NCBI RefSeq assembly: GCF_009664365.1
Contig: NZ_CP044310.1
Location: 3,545,001-3,609,000, forward strand
Origin: Paenibacillus xylanilyticus
GTDB taxonomy: Bacteria > Bacillota > Bacilli > Paenibacillales > Paenibacillaceae
Reading direction: 5' to 3'
DNA: 64,000 nt
Shown here: positions 27,326-36,287 of the stretch, piece after piece
How the letters are laid out: every line of letters begins with the position of its first letter
Numbering within the stretch: position 1 is the stretch's first letter
Notes under the pieces: generated by a model
What the model was told of the DNA's origin: nothing
Databases searched by the model: none
Seen by the model: the letters and a program-made list of their open reading frames with translations, nothing else
Position numbers and translations under genes: made by a program

Positions 27326-28627
27326 TTATTTACTTTGATGAATGGAGTCGAGAGCGGACTGAATTTGGGATGTATAGGCTTTGGCCGCTTCCTCTGCGGA
27401 TTTCCCTTGAACGGTGACCTGCTGCCAGGTTTGCTCATAGAGGTCCCCCGCCTTTGCAATGGAGCCACCCCACGGGAAAGTTATGGCATCCTGCAGCCCT
27501 GTTACGAAATCCACCATGGAGATATCAGTGCCTTCAATTTTCAAGTTGGCAAACGTACTATCTGCCGATTCTTTTGCCGCAGGGAGATTTACCTTACTGT
27601 ACAGATCTCCGACCTCTTTATTCAGGGAGACGGTTTTAATATAAGCCCACGCTGCTTCCTTATTTTTGGAATCCTTGTTCATGGCGAAGCCTGTCTGGAA
27701 TTTAATGTTGACGGTTTTACCGGATGGATCTTTTGGAGGCATCACGATACCCCATTGAAAATTGGAACCGATATTTTTGGCAATCGTTGAAGCTTCAAAC
27801 ACACCCAGCGGATACATCGCAGCTCTGCCTGCAGCGAACATTTGGTCCATCGGCATGCTCTTGGCAGCCGCATCATCCGGCATTGCTTTTGCATTGACCA
27901 GGTCACCGAACAACTGGTACCCCTTCAGAGTATTGGGATCATCCAGAGTCTGTTTGCTCCAATCCTCGTTATATGGCATCCCGCCGTATATAAAAGGAGC
28001 GAAACTTTGCAAGATCCAGTGAGACACAATGCCATAGACCCGGTTGGCACCTTCACCCGAGGAGACCTGTTTGGCTGTTGCCGAAAAATCATCCCAAGTC
28101 CAGTCATTCGTTGGGTACGGGAGCCCCGCCTTGTCAAAAATGTCTTTATTATAAGCAATCATAAAATCTGAAGCGGTTGTTGGCATGCCTTCGCGTTTTC
28201 CGTCCGCATCGACATATCCCCCATCAACCCCCTGTGTTAACAATGCCTCGAGGTCCAGTTGATCCTTCTCAATATAAGGGTTTAAATCTTCGAACCATTT
28301 GGATCTCAACCCTTTCCAGTCTGGAGACATCATGATCACATCACCGGCATTTCCTGCAGCCAGTGCTGCATCCAGCTTGACATCAATGTTATCTGCCGGG
28401 AGCCAAACTTCATGTACCTTCACTTTTGGATACAATTTTTTGAAAATTTTGGTTGCTTCCTTTCGAGACTGGAGCTCCTCGCCGCCGCCCCACCCAAATA
28501 CGGTAAGGTCACCGGAAATTTCTCCATTACCCGATGAATTTTCTGCTGCCTGATCACTGTTTGCCGAGCAGGCGGTGATCACTGTCACGAATATTCCGAT
28601 AAGCAGAATGATTGCAAATTTTCTCAT
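27326..28627 (-). CDS. CUT1 sugar-binding lipoprotein
   Basis: A 433-residue extracellular solute-binding protein of family 1. The signal peptide ends in a lipobox VITAC at about residues 16-20. The mature protein shows the family features GDLTVFGWGGGEE, GDVIMMSPDW and a tryptophan-rich region YPTNDWTWDDF. It delivers the sugar to the permeases encoded immediately downstream. A full-match cre site lies about 210 bp upstream, consistent with glucose repression. Confidence 0.92.
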   Translation of the reverse strand: MRKFAIILLIGIFVTVITACSANSDQAAENSSGNGEISGDLTVFGWGGGEELQSRKEATKIFKKLYPKVKVHEVWLPADNIDVKLDAALAAGNAGDVIMMSPDWKGLRSKWFEDLNPYIEKDQLDLEALLTQGVDGGYVDADGKREGMPTTASDFMIAYNKDIFDKAGLPYPTNDWTWDDFSATAKQVSSGEGANRVYGIVSHWILQSFAPFIYGGMPYNEDWSKQTLDDPNTLKGYQLFGDLVNAKAMPDDAAAKSMPMDQMFAAGRAAMYPLGVFEASTIAKNIGSNFQWGIVMPPKDPSGKTVNIKFQTGFAMNKDSKNKEAAWAYIKTVSLNKEVGDLYSKVNLPAAKESADSTFANLKIEGTDISMVDFVTGLQDAITFPWGGSIAKAGDLYEQTWQQVTVQGKSAEEAAKAYTSQIQSALDSIHQSK

Positions 28628-28966
28628 AGTTATCCTCCCTTTTATACTTAGGCGAGCGACTGGTGTCGTAACCCGATGAATGAATTCGGATTCTCAAGTG
28701 GCAATCGAATAAAAAGGAAATACTAATCTATCCTCATGTAACGCCGAGGATCTACAACCTTCCAAACCTGAATTTGTCATTACATTGCAAGGTGAAATGA
28801 CAGTTAGCGCATATTAAAACACCACTCTTTCTGCCTTGTTAGCGTTTCCATCGTTATTTAAAAGTAAGGTTTCTTCGTGCTTGATACAATGACATATCCT
28901 TAAGAATTATTGATGAATAATCATATTCTGAATTTGAAATCCAGAGCTTCAATTCAATGAATGCCA
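28628..28966. other. Importer upstream region with cre site
   Basis: Non-coding upstream region of the lipoprotein gene. At 28837-28850 the minus strand reads TGGAAACGCTAACA, a complete match to TGNAANCGNTNNCA. The region is AT-rich. I could not define a confident -35/-10 pair, so the relation of the cre site to the start point is unknown. Confidence 0.55.
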
Positions 28967-29012
28967 AAAAAGACGACTCTGATCTCCGCTGTTCAAAACG
29001 GTTAGAGTCGCC
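28967..29012 (-). terminator. Terminator of ureide operon
   Basis: Stem GGCGACTCT/AGAGTCGTC on the minus strand (28972-28980 with 29004-29012, one mismatch) followed by T6. It ends the GntR-led operon about 40 bp past its last stop codon. Confidence 0.75.
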
Positions 29013-29048
29013 CTTTTCTCTTTCTATTCTTTCACTTTTTTTTTGGAA

Positions 29049-29453
29049 CTATGATGTGCGATAACGGCTTGAATAGTCCAGAGTAATTAGGCTGTTGGCA
29101 GACGCATTGGCCTTTTCTGCATCAAGCAGGCGGCGGAATAGGAACACCAGATTTAGCAGCAGCAGGTTTTCGGTTTCTTTAAGCGGAATACCTATTAGCC
29201 GTTCCAACTTCTCCAGTCGGTAAGCTGCTGTATTGCGGTGAATGTACAACCTGGAGGACATTTCATTGATGTGGCCATTACAAATTGCGTACGTTTCCAG
29301 TGTCTGTAGAAGCTCAGGATCATAACCTTCTACTGTAAGCAGGCTGCCAATATAGCGGTCGACATATTGTTGCATTTGCTCTCGCGGAATATCTTGAACC
29401 AACCGGAGAAGATCTTCCTGAACGGCAGACAATCTACCAGCTTTTGCGGTCAT
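29049..29453 (-). CDS. Stand-alone PucR/CdaR-type HTH protein
   Basis: A 134-residue protein made only of the C-terminal portion of a PucR/CdaR regulator: an alpha-helical lead, then YIHRNTAAYRLEKLERLIGI at about 70-88, the family's helix-turn-helix. The sensory PucR domain and the GGDEF-like middle are missing. AAGGAGGG is well placed before ATG 29453, so it is a genuine short gene and not merely a remnant. It is the last gene of the allantoinase operon and may modulate it or compete with a full-length PucR protein; function is inferred. It could be a decayed regulator that acquired a start. Confidence 0.75.
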   Translation of the reverse strand: MTAKAGRLSAVQEDLLRLVQDIPREQMQQYVDRYIGSLLTVEGYDPELLQTLETYAICNGHINEMSSRLYIHRNTAAYRLEKLERLIGIPLKETENLLLLNLVFLFRRLLDAEKANASANSLITLDYSSRYRTS

Positions 29454-29502
29454 TGCTTTCCCTCCTTGAAATGGGACCTACTCTTTTCAAGATCAAGCAT
29501 GA

Positions 29503-30903
29503 CTAGCTACTTATGTTCACCTCTCCCGGGCAGACAACACTGAATTCCCTGCCGGTACCATGGTTAGGAAATGGCGACGCTTCACTATACGTCAACTGGC
29601 CGCGCAGCAGTGTCATCTTAACTTTACAGCCAAAGCTGCGGCCAATGTAAGGGGAATGACGATGCTTCTGATAGAGGTCTGATGCTTTAAGTGTGTAGGG
29701 AGCATTTAGGTCAACCAGGGCCAGGTCGGCATCGCAGTTCAATGCAATGCGTCCCTTCGCCTGATCCAGTCCGAATCGTTCGGCTGGGGCACCAGACAAC
29801 AGACGCGCCAGCATTGGAAGGGGAACTCCCCTTTTCAGATACCCTTCATCCAGCATCAACTCCAACGTGCTCTGTACACCGGCAATGCCGCCCCACGTTT
29901 CAAACATATCATCCCCTGTCTTCATGCCGGCTGGGCAGGGTGAATGATCCGAAGATAAAAAGTCGAACCAGCCTCCCTGTAACCTGTACCATAGCTTCCC
30001 CTGTTCTTCCGCATCACGCAGTGGAGGTGCACATTTAGCTACAGCACCCATGACTGCAAAATCATTGTCGGTCAGACATAGATAGTGCGGACAAGTCTCC
30101 AGGGTTACATCAACTCCCGCTAGACGGGCTTCACGGATTCGTTTTGCAGCAGATTCACTGCTAATGTGGACAAAATGCAATCGGCATCCGCTCTCGGCTG
30201 CATAGCGCAGCGCCTTTTCCACTGCTTCCACCTCTGCCTCTATCGGACGTGAAGCTGTATAGCTCGCCGGGTCGAACCGTCCCAAGCTGCGGGCTTCACG
30301 AGTGAGTCTTGCAATAGTAGGCTCATGTTCAGCATGGAGTGCCAGCAGCTTGCCTGTCTCCGCAATCATTCTCATCCCTTCTCTGAGGGTTTCGTCGTCT
30401 GACCGACGAAATCCGTCCTTATCCTTGTCCCCCGGAGAAGACATGAAGGCTTTGAAACCGATGACTCCGGCGTCAGCCAACAGCGGCAGCTCCTGAAGAT
30501 AACCGGGCATAAGTCCTCCCCAAAATCCATAGTCTGCATACGTTTTACCTGCCGCGCGGTCTCTTTTTTGCTGAAGTGCACGAACTGTAATTGTAGGAGG
30601 AACAGCATTGAGCGGCATATCCAGAAAGCACGTTCCTCCTCCGGCGGCCAGAGCAGCGGAACCCGTCTGAAATCCTTCCCAGGATTCCAGACCCGGCTCA
30701 TTAAAATGTACATGAGTGTCGATGACACCAGGCATCACGGTCAATCCATGTGCTTCAATGATTTGGCCCCCCGAAGGATCAATGTTATCTGCGATTTCAG
30801 CAATCAATCCATTCCTAATACCGATATCCTTTCGCTCAACGGCTGCTTCTGTAACGATCGTTCCGCCTGTAATGACTAGATCATGCGATGTTGCGGATTT
30901 CAT
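29503..30903 (-). CDS. allB: Allantoinase-like cyclic amidohydrolase
   Basis: A 466-residue cyclic amidohydrolase of the allantoinase/dihydroorotase/hydantoinase group. Metal-binding motifs include DTHVHFNEPG, the carboxylated lysine in GFKAFMSS, HAEHE, HFVHISS and the final Asp in FLSSDHSPC. The HFNEPG form and the tract LETCPHYLCLTD fit allantoinase (AllB), which opens allantoin to allantoate. AAGGAGG lies nine bases before ATG 30903. No allantoate amidohydrolase is present in the window. It follows the DUF6282 gene by 53 bp. Dihydroorotase or hydantoinase activity is the alternative. Confidence 0.8.
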   Translation of the reverse strand: MKSATSHDLVITGGTIVTEAAVERKDIGIRNGLIAEIADNIDPSGGQIIEAHGLTVMPGVIDTHVHFNEPGLESWEGFQTGSAALAAGGGTCFLDMPLNAVPPTITVRALQQKRDRAAGKTYADYGFWGGLMPGYLQELPLLADAGVIGFKAFMSSPGDKDKDGFRRSDDETLREGMRMIAETGKLLALHAEHEPTIARLTREARSLGRFDPASYTASRPIEAEVEAVEKALRYAAESGCRLHFVHISSESAAKRIREARLAGVDVTLETCPHYLCLTDNDFAVMGAVAKCAPPLRDAEEQGKLWYRLQGGWFDFLSSDHSPCPAGMKTGDDMFETWGGIAGVQSTLELMLDEGYLKRGVPLPMLARLLSGAPAERFGLDQAKGRIALNCDADLALVDLNAPYTLKASDLYQKHRHSPYIGRSFGCKVKMTLLRGQLTYSEASPFPNHGTGREFSVVCPGEVNISS

Positions 30904-30956
30904 GCTCCGCTCCTCCTTATCCATACGTAAGGTTGTAACAGCACACCAGCAATCTT

Positions 30957-32012
30957 CTATGTGTTCATGCCGATAAGCCTTGCCGGATTTGTAGCTACCA
31001 TCCGGTAAATATCATCCGGAGCGAATTGATAATCGAGCATGCTGGCAATCATTGTTCTCATCCCTTGCACAGGCGTTGAGGCCGCGCGGATCCCATAGTC
31101 CGTACCAAGAACGAACTGATCGATCCCCACTTCACGGATGGTATTCATCCATTTCGTCGCATTCGAGAATCTGCCGAGTTCAGCTCCCATATCCATATAT
31201 TCTCGTTCTACATAGTAGTGGGTCCGGGGAACATCCGGATACAGCCAATCCACAAGACAGGCCTCTAGAAAAGCACCCCTGGCTGCAGTCGATTTTTGCT
31301 CTTCGATTGTCATTTGTCCACGGACGGGATGAGCGATTAACACCTTCGCTATGCCGTATTGTTCTGCAAGATCCAGCAGACGGAGCGCTTCCGGCACAGA
31401 TACATGACCCGTATTCAGATAGACCTCCGGATGTTCTGCCACCATGCTTAAGATCTCATCCAGCGCTTCTGGAACAGGACCTTCCAGCGGTATCGACGTT
31501 GCCACAGACAGCTCTTTCTCCACAAACTTCGGATAAACATCCTTAAACGGAACAAGTTTGCCGTCGATCAGTGTGGACTCACGCTCAGCGGAATGGCGTG
31601 TACAATGTGAACCGAAGCTGATGAAGCGGCAGCCCTCTTCCATATGCAGTGCGGTTTTTACGGAACGCGGATTCATACCGGCATGGCAGGAGTTCATCAA
31701 ATAACCCCCATACGTGTGAATACCCGGTACATGACGGTTCACTACCCAGGCCATCCCTGAAGCCCAGCCGAATACATCATAGTACACAATACTCCTCATG
31801 CCTGCAGCTGCGGCTTCCTGCGCTACCTGAATCGGGTCCAGATGCCCAGGGTTAGAATTCAACACTGGCCCTGCATGTACATGACTATCGATGGCACCAA
31901 TCAGAAGCTCATCTGGCAGTTCCATTGACCTCCGATAAAAGGATTCATTCCATTTGGTACGGTCTGGAGTCCGGTTCTGTGGTTGTTCTTGATTGGAATC
32001 AAAAGTAAGCAT
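30957..32012 (-). CDS. DUF6282 amidohydrolase-superfamily protein
   Basis: A 351-residue TIM-barrel metal hydrolase related to amidohydrolases (DUF6282 type). Metal ligands are suggested by AIDSHVHAGP, SFGSHCTRHSAE, LNTGHVSV, VLIAHPVRG and LGTDYGIRAA. No substrate is established for the family. GGAGGG precedes ATG 32012. Position between importer permeases and the allantoinase-like gene suggests it acts on the same imported ring or amide compound, before or after ring opening; this is inference. Confidence 0.75.
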   Translation of the reverse strand: MLTFDSNQEQPQNRTPDRTKWNESFYRRSMELPDELLIGAIDSHVHAGPVLNSNPGHLDPIQVAQEAAAAGMRSIVYYDVFGWASGMAWVVNRHVPGIHTYGGYLMNSCHAGMNPRSVKTALHMEEGCRFISFGSHCTRHSAERESTLIDGKLVPFKDVYPKFVEKELSVATSIPLEGPVPEALDEILSMVAEHPEVYLNTGHVSVPEALRLLDLAEQYGIAKVLIAHPVRGQMTIEEQKSTAARGAFLEACLVDWLYPDVPRTHYYVEREYMDMGAELGRFSNATKWMNTIREVGIDQFVLGTDYGIRAASTPVQGMRTMIASMLDYQFAPDDIYRMVATNPARLIGMNT

Positions 32013-32046
32013 AGTAATCCCTCCGTGAACGATAAATTTTTAGTGA

Positions 32047-32916
32047 TTATCCCTTAATAGCTCCCGACATAACGCCGGCAATAATCCGTGAACTGAATAC
32101 AAAATAAATAATCGTGACAGGCAGCATTGACAATATCATTCCGGCCATAAGCTGTGGATAGTTGGTGCTGTGCTGGGACTTAAAATAGGACATCCCGAGC
32201 GGAACCGTGCGCAGCGACTCATCATTCAGCAGGACGAGAGCAAATGAAAATTCATTCCAACAGGAGAAAAATTGTAGAATTGCGACCGTTGTCAGTACAG
32301 GTACGGCTATCGGCAGGATAATACGGTACATGGTTCCACTGAAGCTAAGACCGTCGATTGCTGCTGCTTCCTCAATTTCTCTTGGAATGCCCATCACGTA
32401 GCTGCTGACCAGCATAATTGGTAAAGAAAGGTTAAAAGCAATATAGGGGATGATGAGCGTATACCACTGATCTGCCAGCCCCCAATTTTTAAATAACAGG
32501 TAGATGGGAACAAGTAGAGCGTGAATGGGTACCAACATACCGAAAAGGTAATAAAAGATCATTGCTCTCTTCCCCTTGAAGTCCAGCCGGGCCGTAATAT
32601 AGCCAGTTACATATGCAATTGCTGTAATGCCAATGACGGACAGGAAGGTGACCCTCGCACTGTTCCACGATAGCTGCAGCATATTCGTCAGCTTAATCGC
32701 TTCCCAATAATTACTAAACTGCGGTGCACTTGGCAAACTAAGAATATTGTTGGCGAATTCTGCTTGTGTTTTCAATGATGAATAACCGATCCAGAGCAGC
32801 GGTATGATACAGCTGGCGGTAAAGAGCAGCAGCAAGGCGTTTACGGCCAGCTTGGCTGGATTAGGAAAGAACCGACGGGGACTGCGCTGCGATTGTAGTT
32901 CCAGTTGTAACTCCAT
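32047..32916 (-). CDS. CUT1-type importer permease, MalG type
   Basis: A 289-residue inner-membrane permease with six helices, EAA loop EAAAIDGLSFSGTMYRIILP and C-terminal AGVMSGAIKG. It is adjacent to a MalF-type gene (2 bp apart) and downstream of a family 1 lipoprotein. This CUT1-type importer is unusual because its operon holds amidohydrolases rather than glycosidases, so the cargo may be a ureide, nucleoside-like or N-glycosidic compound. Confidence 0.9.
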   Translation of the reverse strand: MELQLELQSQRSPRRFFPNPAKLAVNALLLLFTASCIIPLLWIGYSSLKTQAEFANNILSLPSAPQFSNYWEAIKLTNMLQLSWNSARVTFLSVIGITAIAYVTGYITARLDFKGKRAMIFYYLFGMLVPIHALLVPIYLLFKNWGLADQWYTLIIPYIAFNLSLPIMLVSSYVMGIPREIEEAAAIDGLSFSGTMYRIILPIAVPVLTTVAILQFFSCWNEFSFALVLLNDESLRTVPLGMSYFKSQHSTNYPQLMAGMILSMLPVTIIYFVFSSRIIAGVMSGAIKG

Positions 32917-32918
32917 TT

Positions 32919-33815
32919 TTACGCACCTCCCTTGGAGTGATTACGGCGCTGGAGTATAAGTGTGGATAGTAGGATCATAAGCATGGTGAGCGTAATGATG
33001 GCTATGGCGAGCGCAGAACCGTATCCATACCGGAAACGCAGGAAAGACGTTTCATACGCGTATAGCGCCATCACCGAAGAAGAGTTGCCCGGACCGCCTC
33101 CGGTCAGTGCGTAGATATGCTCGAACCCGCGCATATTGTTGGCAATACAGAGCAGTGAAGCAACGACCAGGGTAGGTTTGGCCAGAGGAATGATGATATA
33201 CCAGGCTTTGCGAACTCCTGTTGCTCCATCCAGTTCAGCAACCTCCAGAACTTCCTTATTGATTGTCGATAACCCTGCGAGCATAAGCAGTGTGAAGAAC
33301 CCGATGTTTTGCCAAGACAGAGGTATGGAGGCCAGCAGAACGATTGGTCCTGTCAGATCCAGCCAGGATTGCACCAATGCACCCAGGCCAAGCTTGGTTA
33401 GTCCGGCATTGAGTAAACCGTAGTTATAGTTGTAGACCAGCATCCATAGAAAAGCGATAATTACCGGGGCAAGTGTAGAGGGGAAATAACTCATTGTCCG
33501 ATGCAGCCCTTTTAGTTTTACCATCTTGGACATCAGCAGCAGAGCAAAAACAAAACCGAACCCTACTTGTCCAATCAAGCCATAAGCTGTCATCAGCACA
33601 TTGTTCAGAAAGGAATGCCAGAACACATCATCCTGAAGAATTTCCTTGTAGTTTCCCGTGCCGATGTACGTTTTTTTGGGACCTCCTGTCCAGGAGTAGA
33701 AGCTGTCTCGAAGAGCAGCAAGTATGGGAACCAGCACGACAAATGAATAGATAAGAAGACCCGGAAGCAGATATGCCACAAGCACCCAGCCTCTTGGTCG
33801 CAGCGCCTTGCCCAT
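32919..33815 (-). CDS. CUT1-type importer permease, MalF type
   Basis: A 298-residue permease with about six helices, first WVLVAYLLPGLLIYSFVVLV, and the EAA loop EVAELDGATGVRKAWYIIIP. It forms the importer with the MalG-type subunit and the lipoprotein encoded 23 bp upstream. GGAGTG precedes ATG 33815. No ATPase gene is nearby, so a shared MsmX-like ATPase is assumed. Confidence 0.9.
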   Translation of the reverse strand: MGKALRPRGWVLVAYLLPGLLIYSFVVLVPILAALRDSFYSWTGGPKKTYIGTGNYKEILQDDVFWHSFLNNVLMTAYGLIGQVGFGFVFALLLMSKMVKLKGLHRTMSYFPSTLAPVIIAFLWMLVYNYNYGLLNAGLTKLGLGALVQSWLDLTGPIVLLASIPLSWQNIGFFTLLMLAGLSTINKEVLEVAELDGATGVRKAWYIIIPLAKPTLVVASLLCIANNMRGFEHIYALTGGGPGNSSSVMALYAYETSFLRFRYGYGSALAIAIITLTMLMILLSTLILQRRNHSKGGA

Positions 33816-33838
33816 GTTCTCACTCCTTCAATAATAAG

Positions 33839-35176
33839 TTAGGGTTGATTTAAAAAAGTCTCATAGGCTTGTTGAGTTTCCTCAGCCAGCTGCTCGGGTG
33901 TTCTGGAACCAGCCATTACACCTTGAATCCCCGTATTTAGCACTTCTACGATTGACGCATCAAACCAGAGGTCAAAGATTTTAGTTGCGTCAGCTGCCGC
34001 GCTGGCCTCGTAAGCAGCCAGGGCTACCGGATGCAGTTTACCAGTATCGAAGTCTCCGGGATCATAGGCCGGGAATCCTCCGACTTCTGCCATTAGCTTG
34101 GCGCTATCCGAACCAGTCATATATTCTAGCATCGTCATGATGGCGTCTAACTTTTCTCCGGCTTCTACCCCAGAGTTAACGCTATAATAGACACCGGCGC
34201 CTCCAGAAGAGCTGAGTGGATTGCCAAGTCCGTTCTCGACGCCCGGAAAGACGGCAACTCGTGTACTCGCCTTAATCTCATCCGGAGCATTGTTCACGAT
34301 ATTCATTGCTGACCAGATTCCGCTGACAAAGGCAGCCGATCGTCCTTCAAAGTAATAGTTAACCATGGTGTCGTTGTCGACAGAATTCAGGTCCTTATTC
34401 AGATAACCGGCTTTCGCCAGCTCACTCATGATGCCAATTCCCTGTATGAAACCTTCATCGGTAAATTTGGCACCATCGCCGTTCAAAATGGACTCCGTCC
34501 ATTCCGGGCCGTTGATCCGATCAGTCAACGCACTGATCCAGCTGGACATGGCGTATCCCTTGGACTTGTCTCCGTAGGAGAACAGGTTAATACCTTTTTC
34601 GGCCAGTTTGTCTCCGGCATCCATCAGATCAGTCCAGCTCGCTGGGAACTGGTCGTAGCCGATGCTTGCGAACAGATCAGCATTATAGTAGATCAGATGC
34701 GTAGGCCCTGCTGCAATGGGTATCCCGTAAATTTGGCCTTCACGGGTTCCGGCATCCAGTGTTCCAGCACGGTAACCGTCTCGCCATTCAGGGCGTTTGT
34801 CCAATTCCTTGTCCAACGGGAGCACGATTTCGTTGTCCACAAAATTGGTCATCCATGAGCCGGGTACGATGAATACGTCAGGCATATCGTCAGCCGCGGC
34901 CAGTGCCTGAGCCTTAATGGAATAGTCCTCGTTCTGAAGCTGCTCCTCTATGATCTCGATATCCGGATAATCTTCTCTGAACCGCTTCAGTCCATCAAGT
35001 ACTGCGGTATCTTCCGGACTTTTGCCGATATTAGATTCCTGATACCTGTGCATGAGCGATATCGTAATGGTATTGCCACTTTCAGCTGCTGATTCCTCGT
35101 TCTCTCCACTTCCGCAAGCACTAAGCACAGACGATGCCACCACCATTAACCCCAGCATGAATGACCGTTTGTTCAA
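33839..35176 (-). CDS. CUT1-type solute-binding lipoprotein
   Basis: A 445-residue extracellular solute-binding protein, family 1. The signal peptide runs MNKRSFMLGLMVVASSV to a lipobox LSAC near residue 20. The mature part has ISLMHRYQES, DMPDVFIVPGSW and a conserved GIPIAAGPTHLIYYN. The start is a TTG at 35176, eight bases after AAGGAG; an ATG eight codons earlier precedes that ribosome binding site and would spoil the signal peptide. First structural gene after gntR. Cargo unknown, probably a ureide-related molecule given the downstream amidohydrolases. Confidence 0.88.
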   Translation of the reverse strand: MNKRSFMLGLMVVASSVLSACGSGENEESAAESGNTITISLMHRYQESNIGKSPEDTAVLDGLKRFREDYPDIEIIEEQLQNEDYSIKAQALAAADDMPDVFIVPGSWMTNFVDNEIVLPLDKELDKRPEWRDGYRAGTLDAGTREGQIYGIPIAAGPTHLIYYNADLFASIGYDQFPASWTDLMDAGDKLAEKGINLFSYGDKSKGYAMSSWISALTDRINGPEWTESILNGDGAKFTDEGFIQGIGIMSELAKAGYLNKDLNSVDNDTMVNYYFEGRSAAFVSGIWSAMNIVNNAPDEIKASTRVAVFPGVENGLGNPLSSSGGAGVYYSVNSGVEAGEKLDAIMTMLEYMTGSDSAKLMAEVGGFPAYDPGDFDTGKLHPVALAAYEASAAADATKIFDLWFDASIVEVLNTGIQGVMAGSRTPEQLAEETQQAYETFLNQP

Positions 35177-35250
35177 ATCTCCCCACTCCTTTGGATGCAT
35201 TTTCGGGTAATTTAGAATCCAAAATTGGATACAATCCTATTCAAAAAAAA

Positions 35251-35922
35251 TCACTTCTGAAAAATCTCTTTAAAATTCAGGACATTGGGCGCCGTTTCTG
35301 TGAAATTTAACGATCGTTCGATTTGCCAGAGATGCTCTGTCATAATGCGAGCTGCCTGCTCACCATCTTGCTGCTGAATTGCCGCTAGCAAGTCTACATG
35401 ATCATGGCAGAAGCTCTGATCCGTCCCATATAAGGCAATGATGACAGAGGTGAGTGAGATCAACTCCTCGAGAAAATGATAGTAGTAATAGTTATCCGAT
35501 AGTTCCGCGAGCTTAAGGTGTATATCAACCGTGACATCCAATGCGCCAACGATATCGCCTTCATGGCTAGCCTGATGCTCCTCCCGGATCAGCGTCTCGA
35601 TAGGGACTAACTGCTCCGGCTTCACGGTTGCGCATAACTTTCGAACCATGGAGGTTTCGATAACCCTACGCATTTCAAAAACTTCTCTCGCTTCATCAAC
35701 ACTAGGACAAGAGACAAAAGCTCCCCGATAAGGTATAACCGTGACCAGCTTCTCCATTTCGAGCCTTCTCAGCACGTTTCGGATTGGTGTGCGGCTGACC
35801 TCAAAAGCTTCGGCCAGTGCATCCTCCACCAGTTGGGAGTTCGGCAGCAGCTTGTGCTGTGTGATCGCCAGTTTGATGTCCCGGTAGATTTCCCTCTCCT
35901 TTCCTTTAGTCATATACTCCAT
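35251..35922 (-). CDS. GntR-family (FCD) regulator
   Basis: A 223-residue FadR-like regulator: winged helix-turn-helix in the first 70 residues (AEAFEVSRTPIRNVLRRLEMEKLV) and an all-helical FCD ligand domain with metal-ligand histidines (for example DVTVDIHLKLAEL and TEHLWQIERSL). It heads the importer-amidohydrolase operon with a 74-bp gap and is probably its repressor. Start choice between 35922 and the ATG three codons later is uncertain because both have weak ribosome binding sites. A palindrome overlaps its own promoter. Confidence 0.88.
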   Translation of the reverse strand: MEYMTKGKEREIYRDIKLAITQHKLLPNSQLVEDALAEAFEVSRTPIRNVLRRLEMEKLVTVIPYRGAFVSCPSVDEAREVFEMRRVIETSMVRKLCATVKPEQLVPIETLIREEHQASHEGDIVGALDVTVDIHLKLAELSDNYYYYHFLEELISLTSVIIALYGTDQSFCHDHVDLLAAIQQQDGEQAARIMTEHLWQIERSLNFTETAPNVLNFKEIFQK

Positions 35923-35987
35923 CACTCCATCTCTTCTTAGGGTTACCTACTAAATTAAGAATGACTGAACTCTCTTAATTGAATATT

Positions 35988-36016
35988 ATGATAGTTTTAG
36001 TCCTATTGAACGTCAA
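35988..36016 (-). promoter_or_regulatory. gntR promoter with overlapping palindrome
   Basis: Minus-strand TTGACG (36011-36016), 17-bp spacer, TATCAT (35988-35993). A partial palindrome of the form ATAG-N3-TA-N3-CTAT (35991-36006) overlaps the -10 and spacer and is a candidate operator for GntR autoregulation. A near copy of 35985-36006 recurs upstream of rph. The remainder of 36017-36187 is AT-rich and shows nothing else. Confidence 0.6.
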
Positions 36017-36187
36017 TATATGTAACCTTATTTCGGAAAAATGCACAATAAAACCGACCGATACTCTTGTTTCCTCATTTACACACCATATACAGGCTAA
36101 TACATAACATCACAATGATATATATTCATTCATACAGACATTTGTTAATGTGCATTCCTCGGAGCTTAACTAGAAACTGTATTGATG

Positions 36188-36214
36188 AAAATAAAAAGCC
36201 GCTAAAATAGCGAC
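36188..36214 (-). terminator. Terminator of rph
   Basis: Stem GTCGCTA/TAGCGGC (36208-36214 with 36198-36204) with a 3-base loop followed on the minus strand by TTTTTATTTTC. About 75 bp past the rph stop codon. Confidence 0.8.
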
Positions 36215-36287
36215 TTTCATCGGGATTATATTGTTTTCTCCGTCAATGATACTGCATCTGTAAGGCAGTTAATTATGGGTTTAATCA

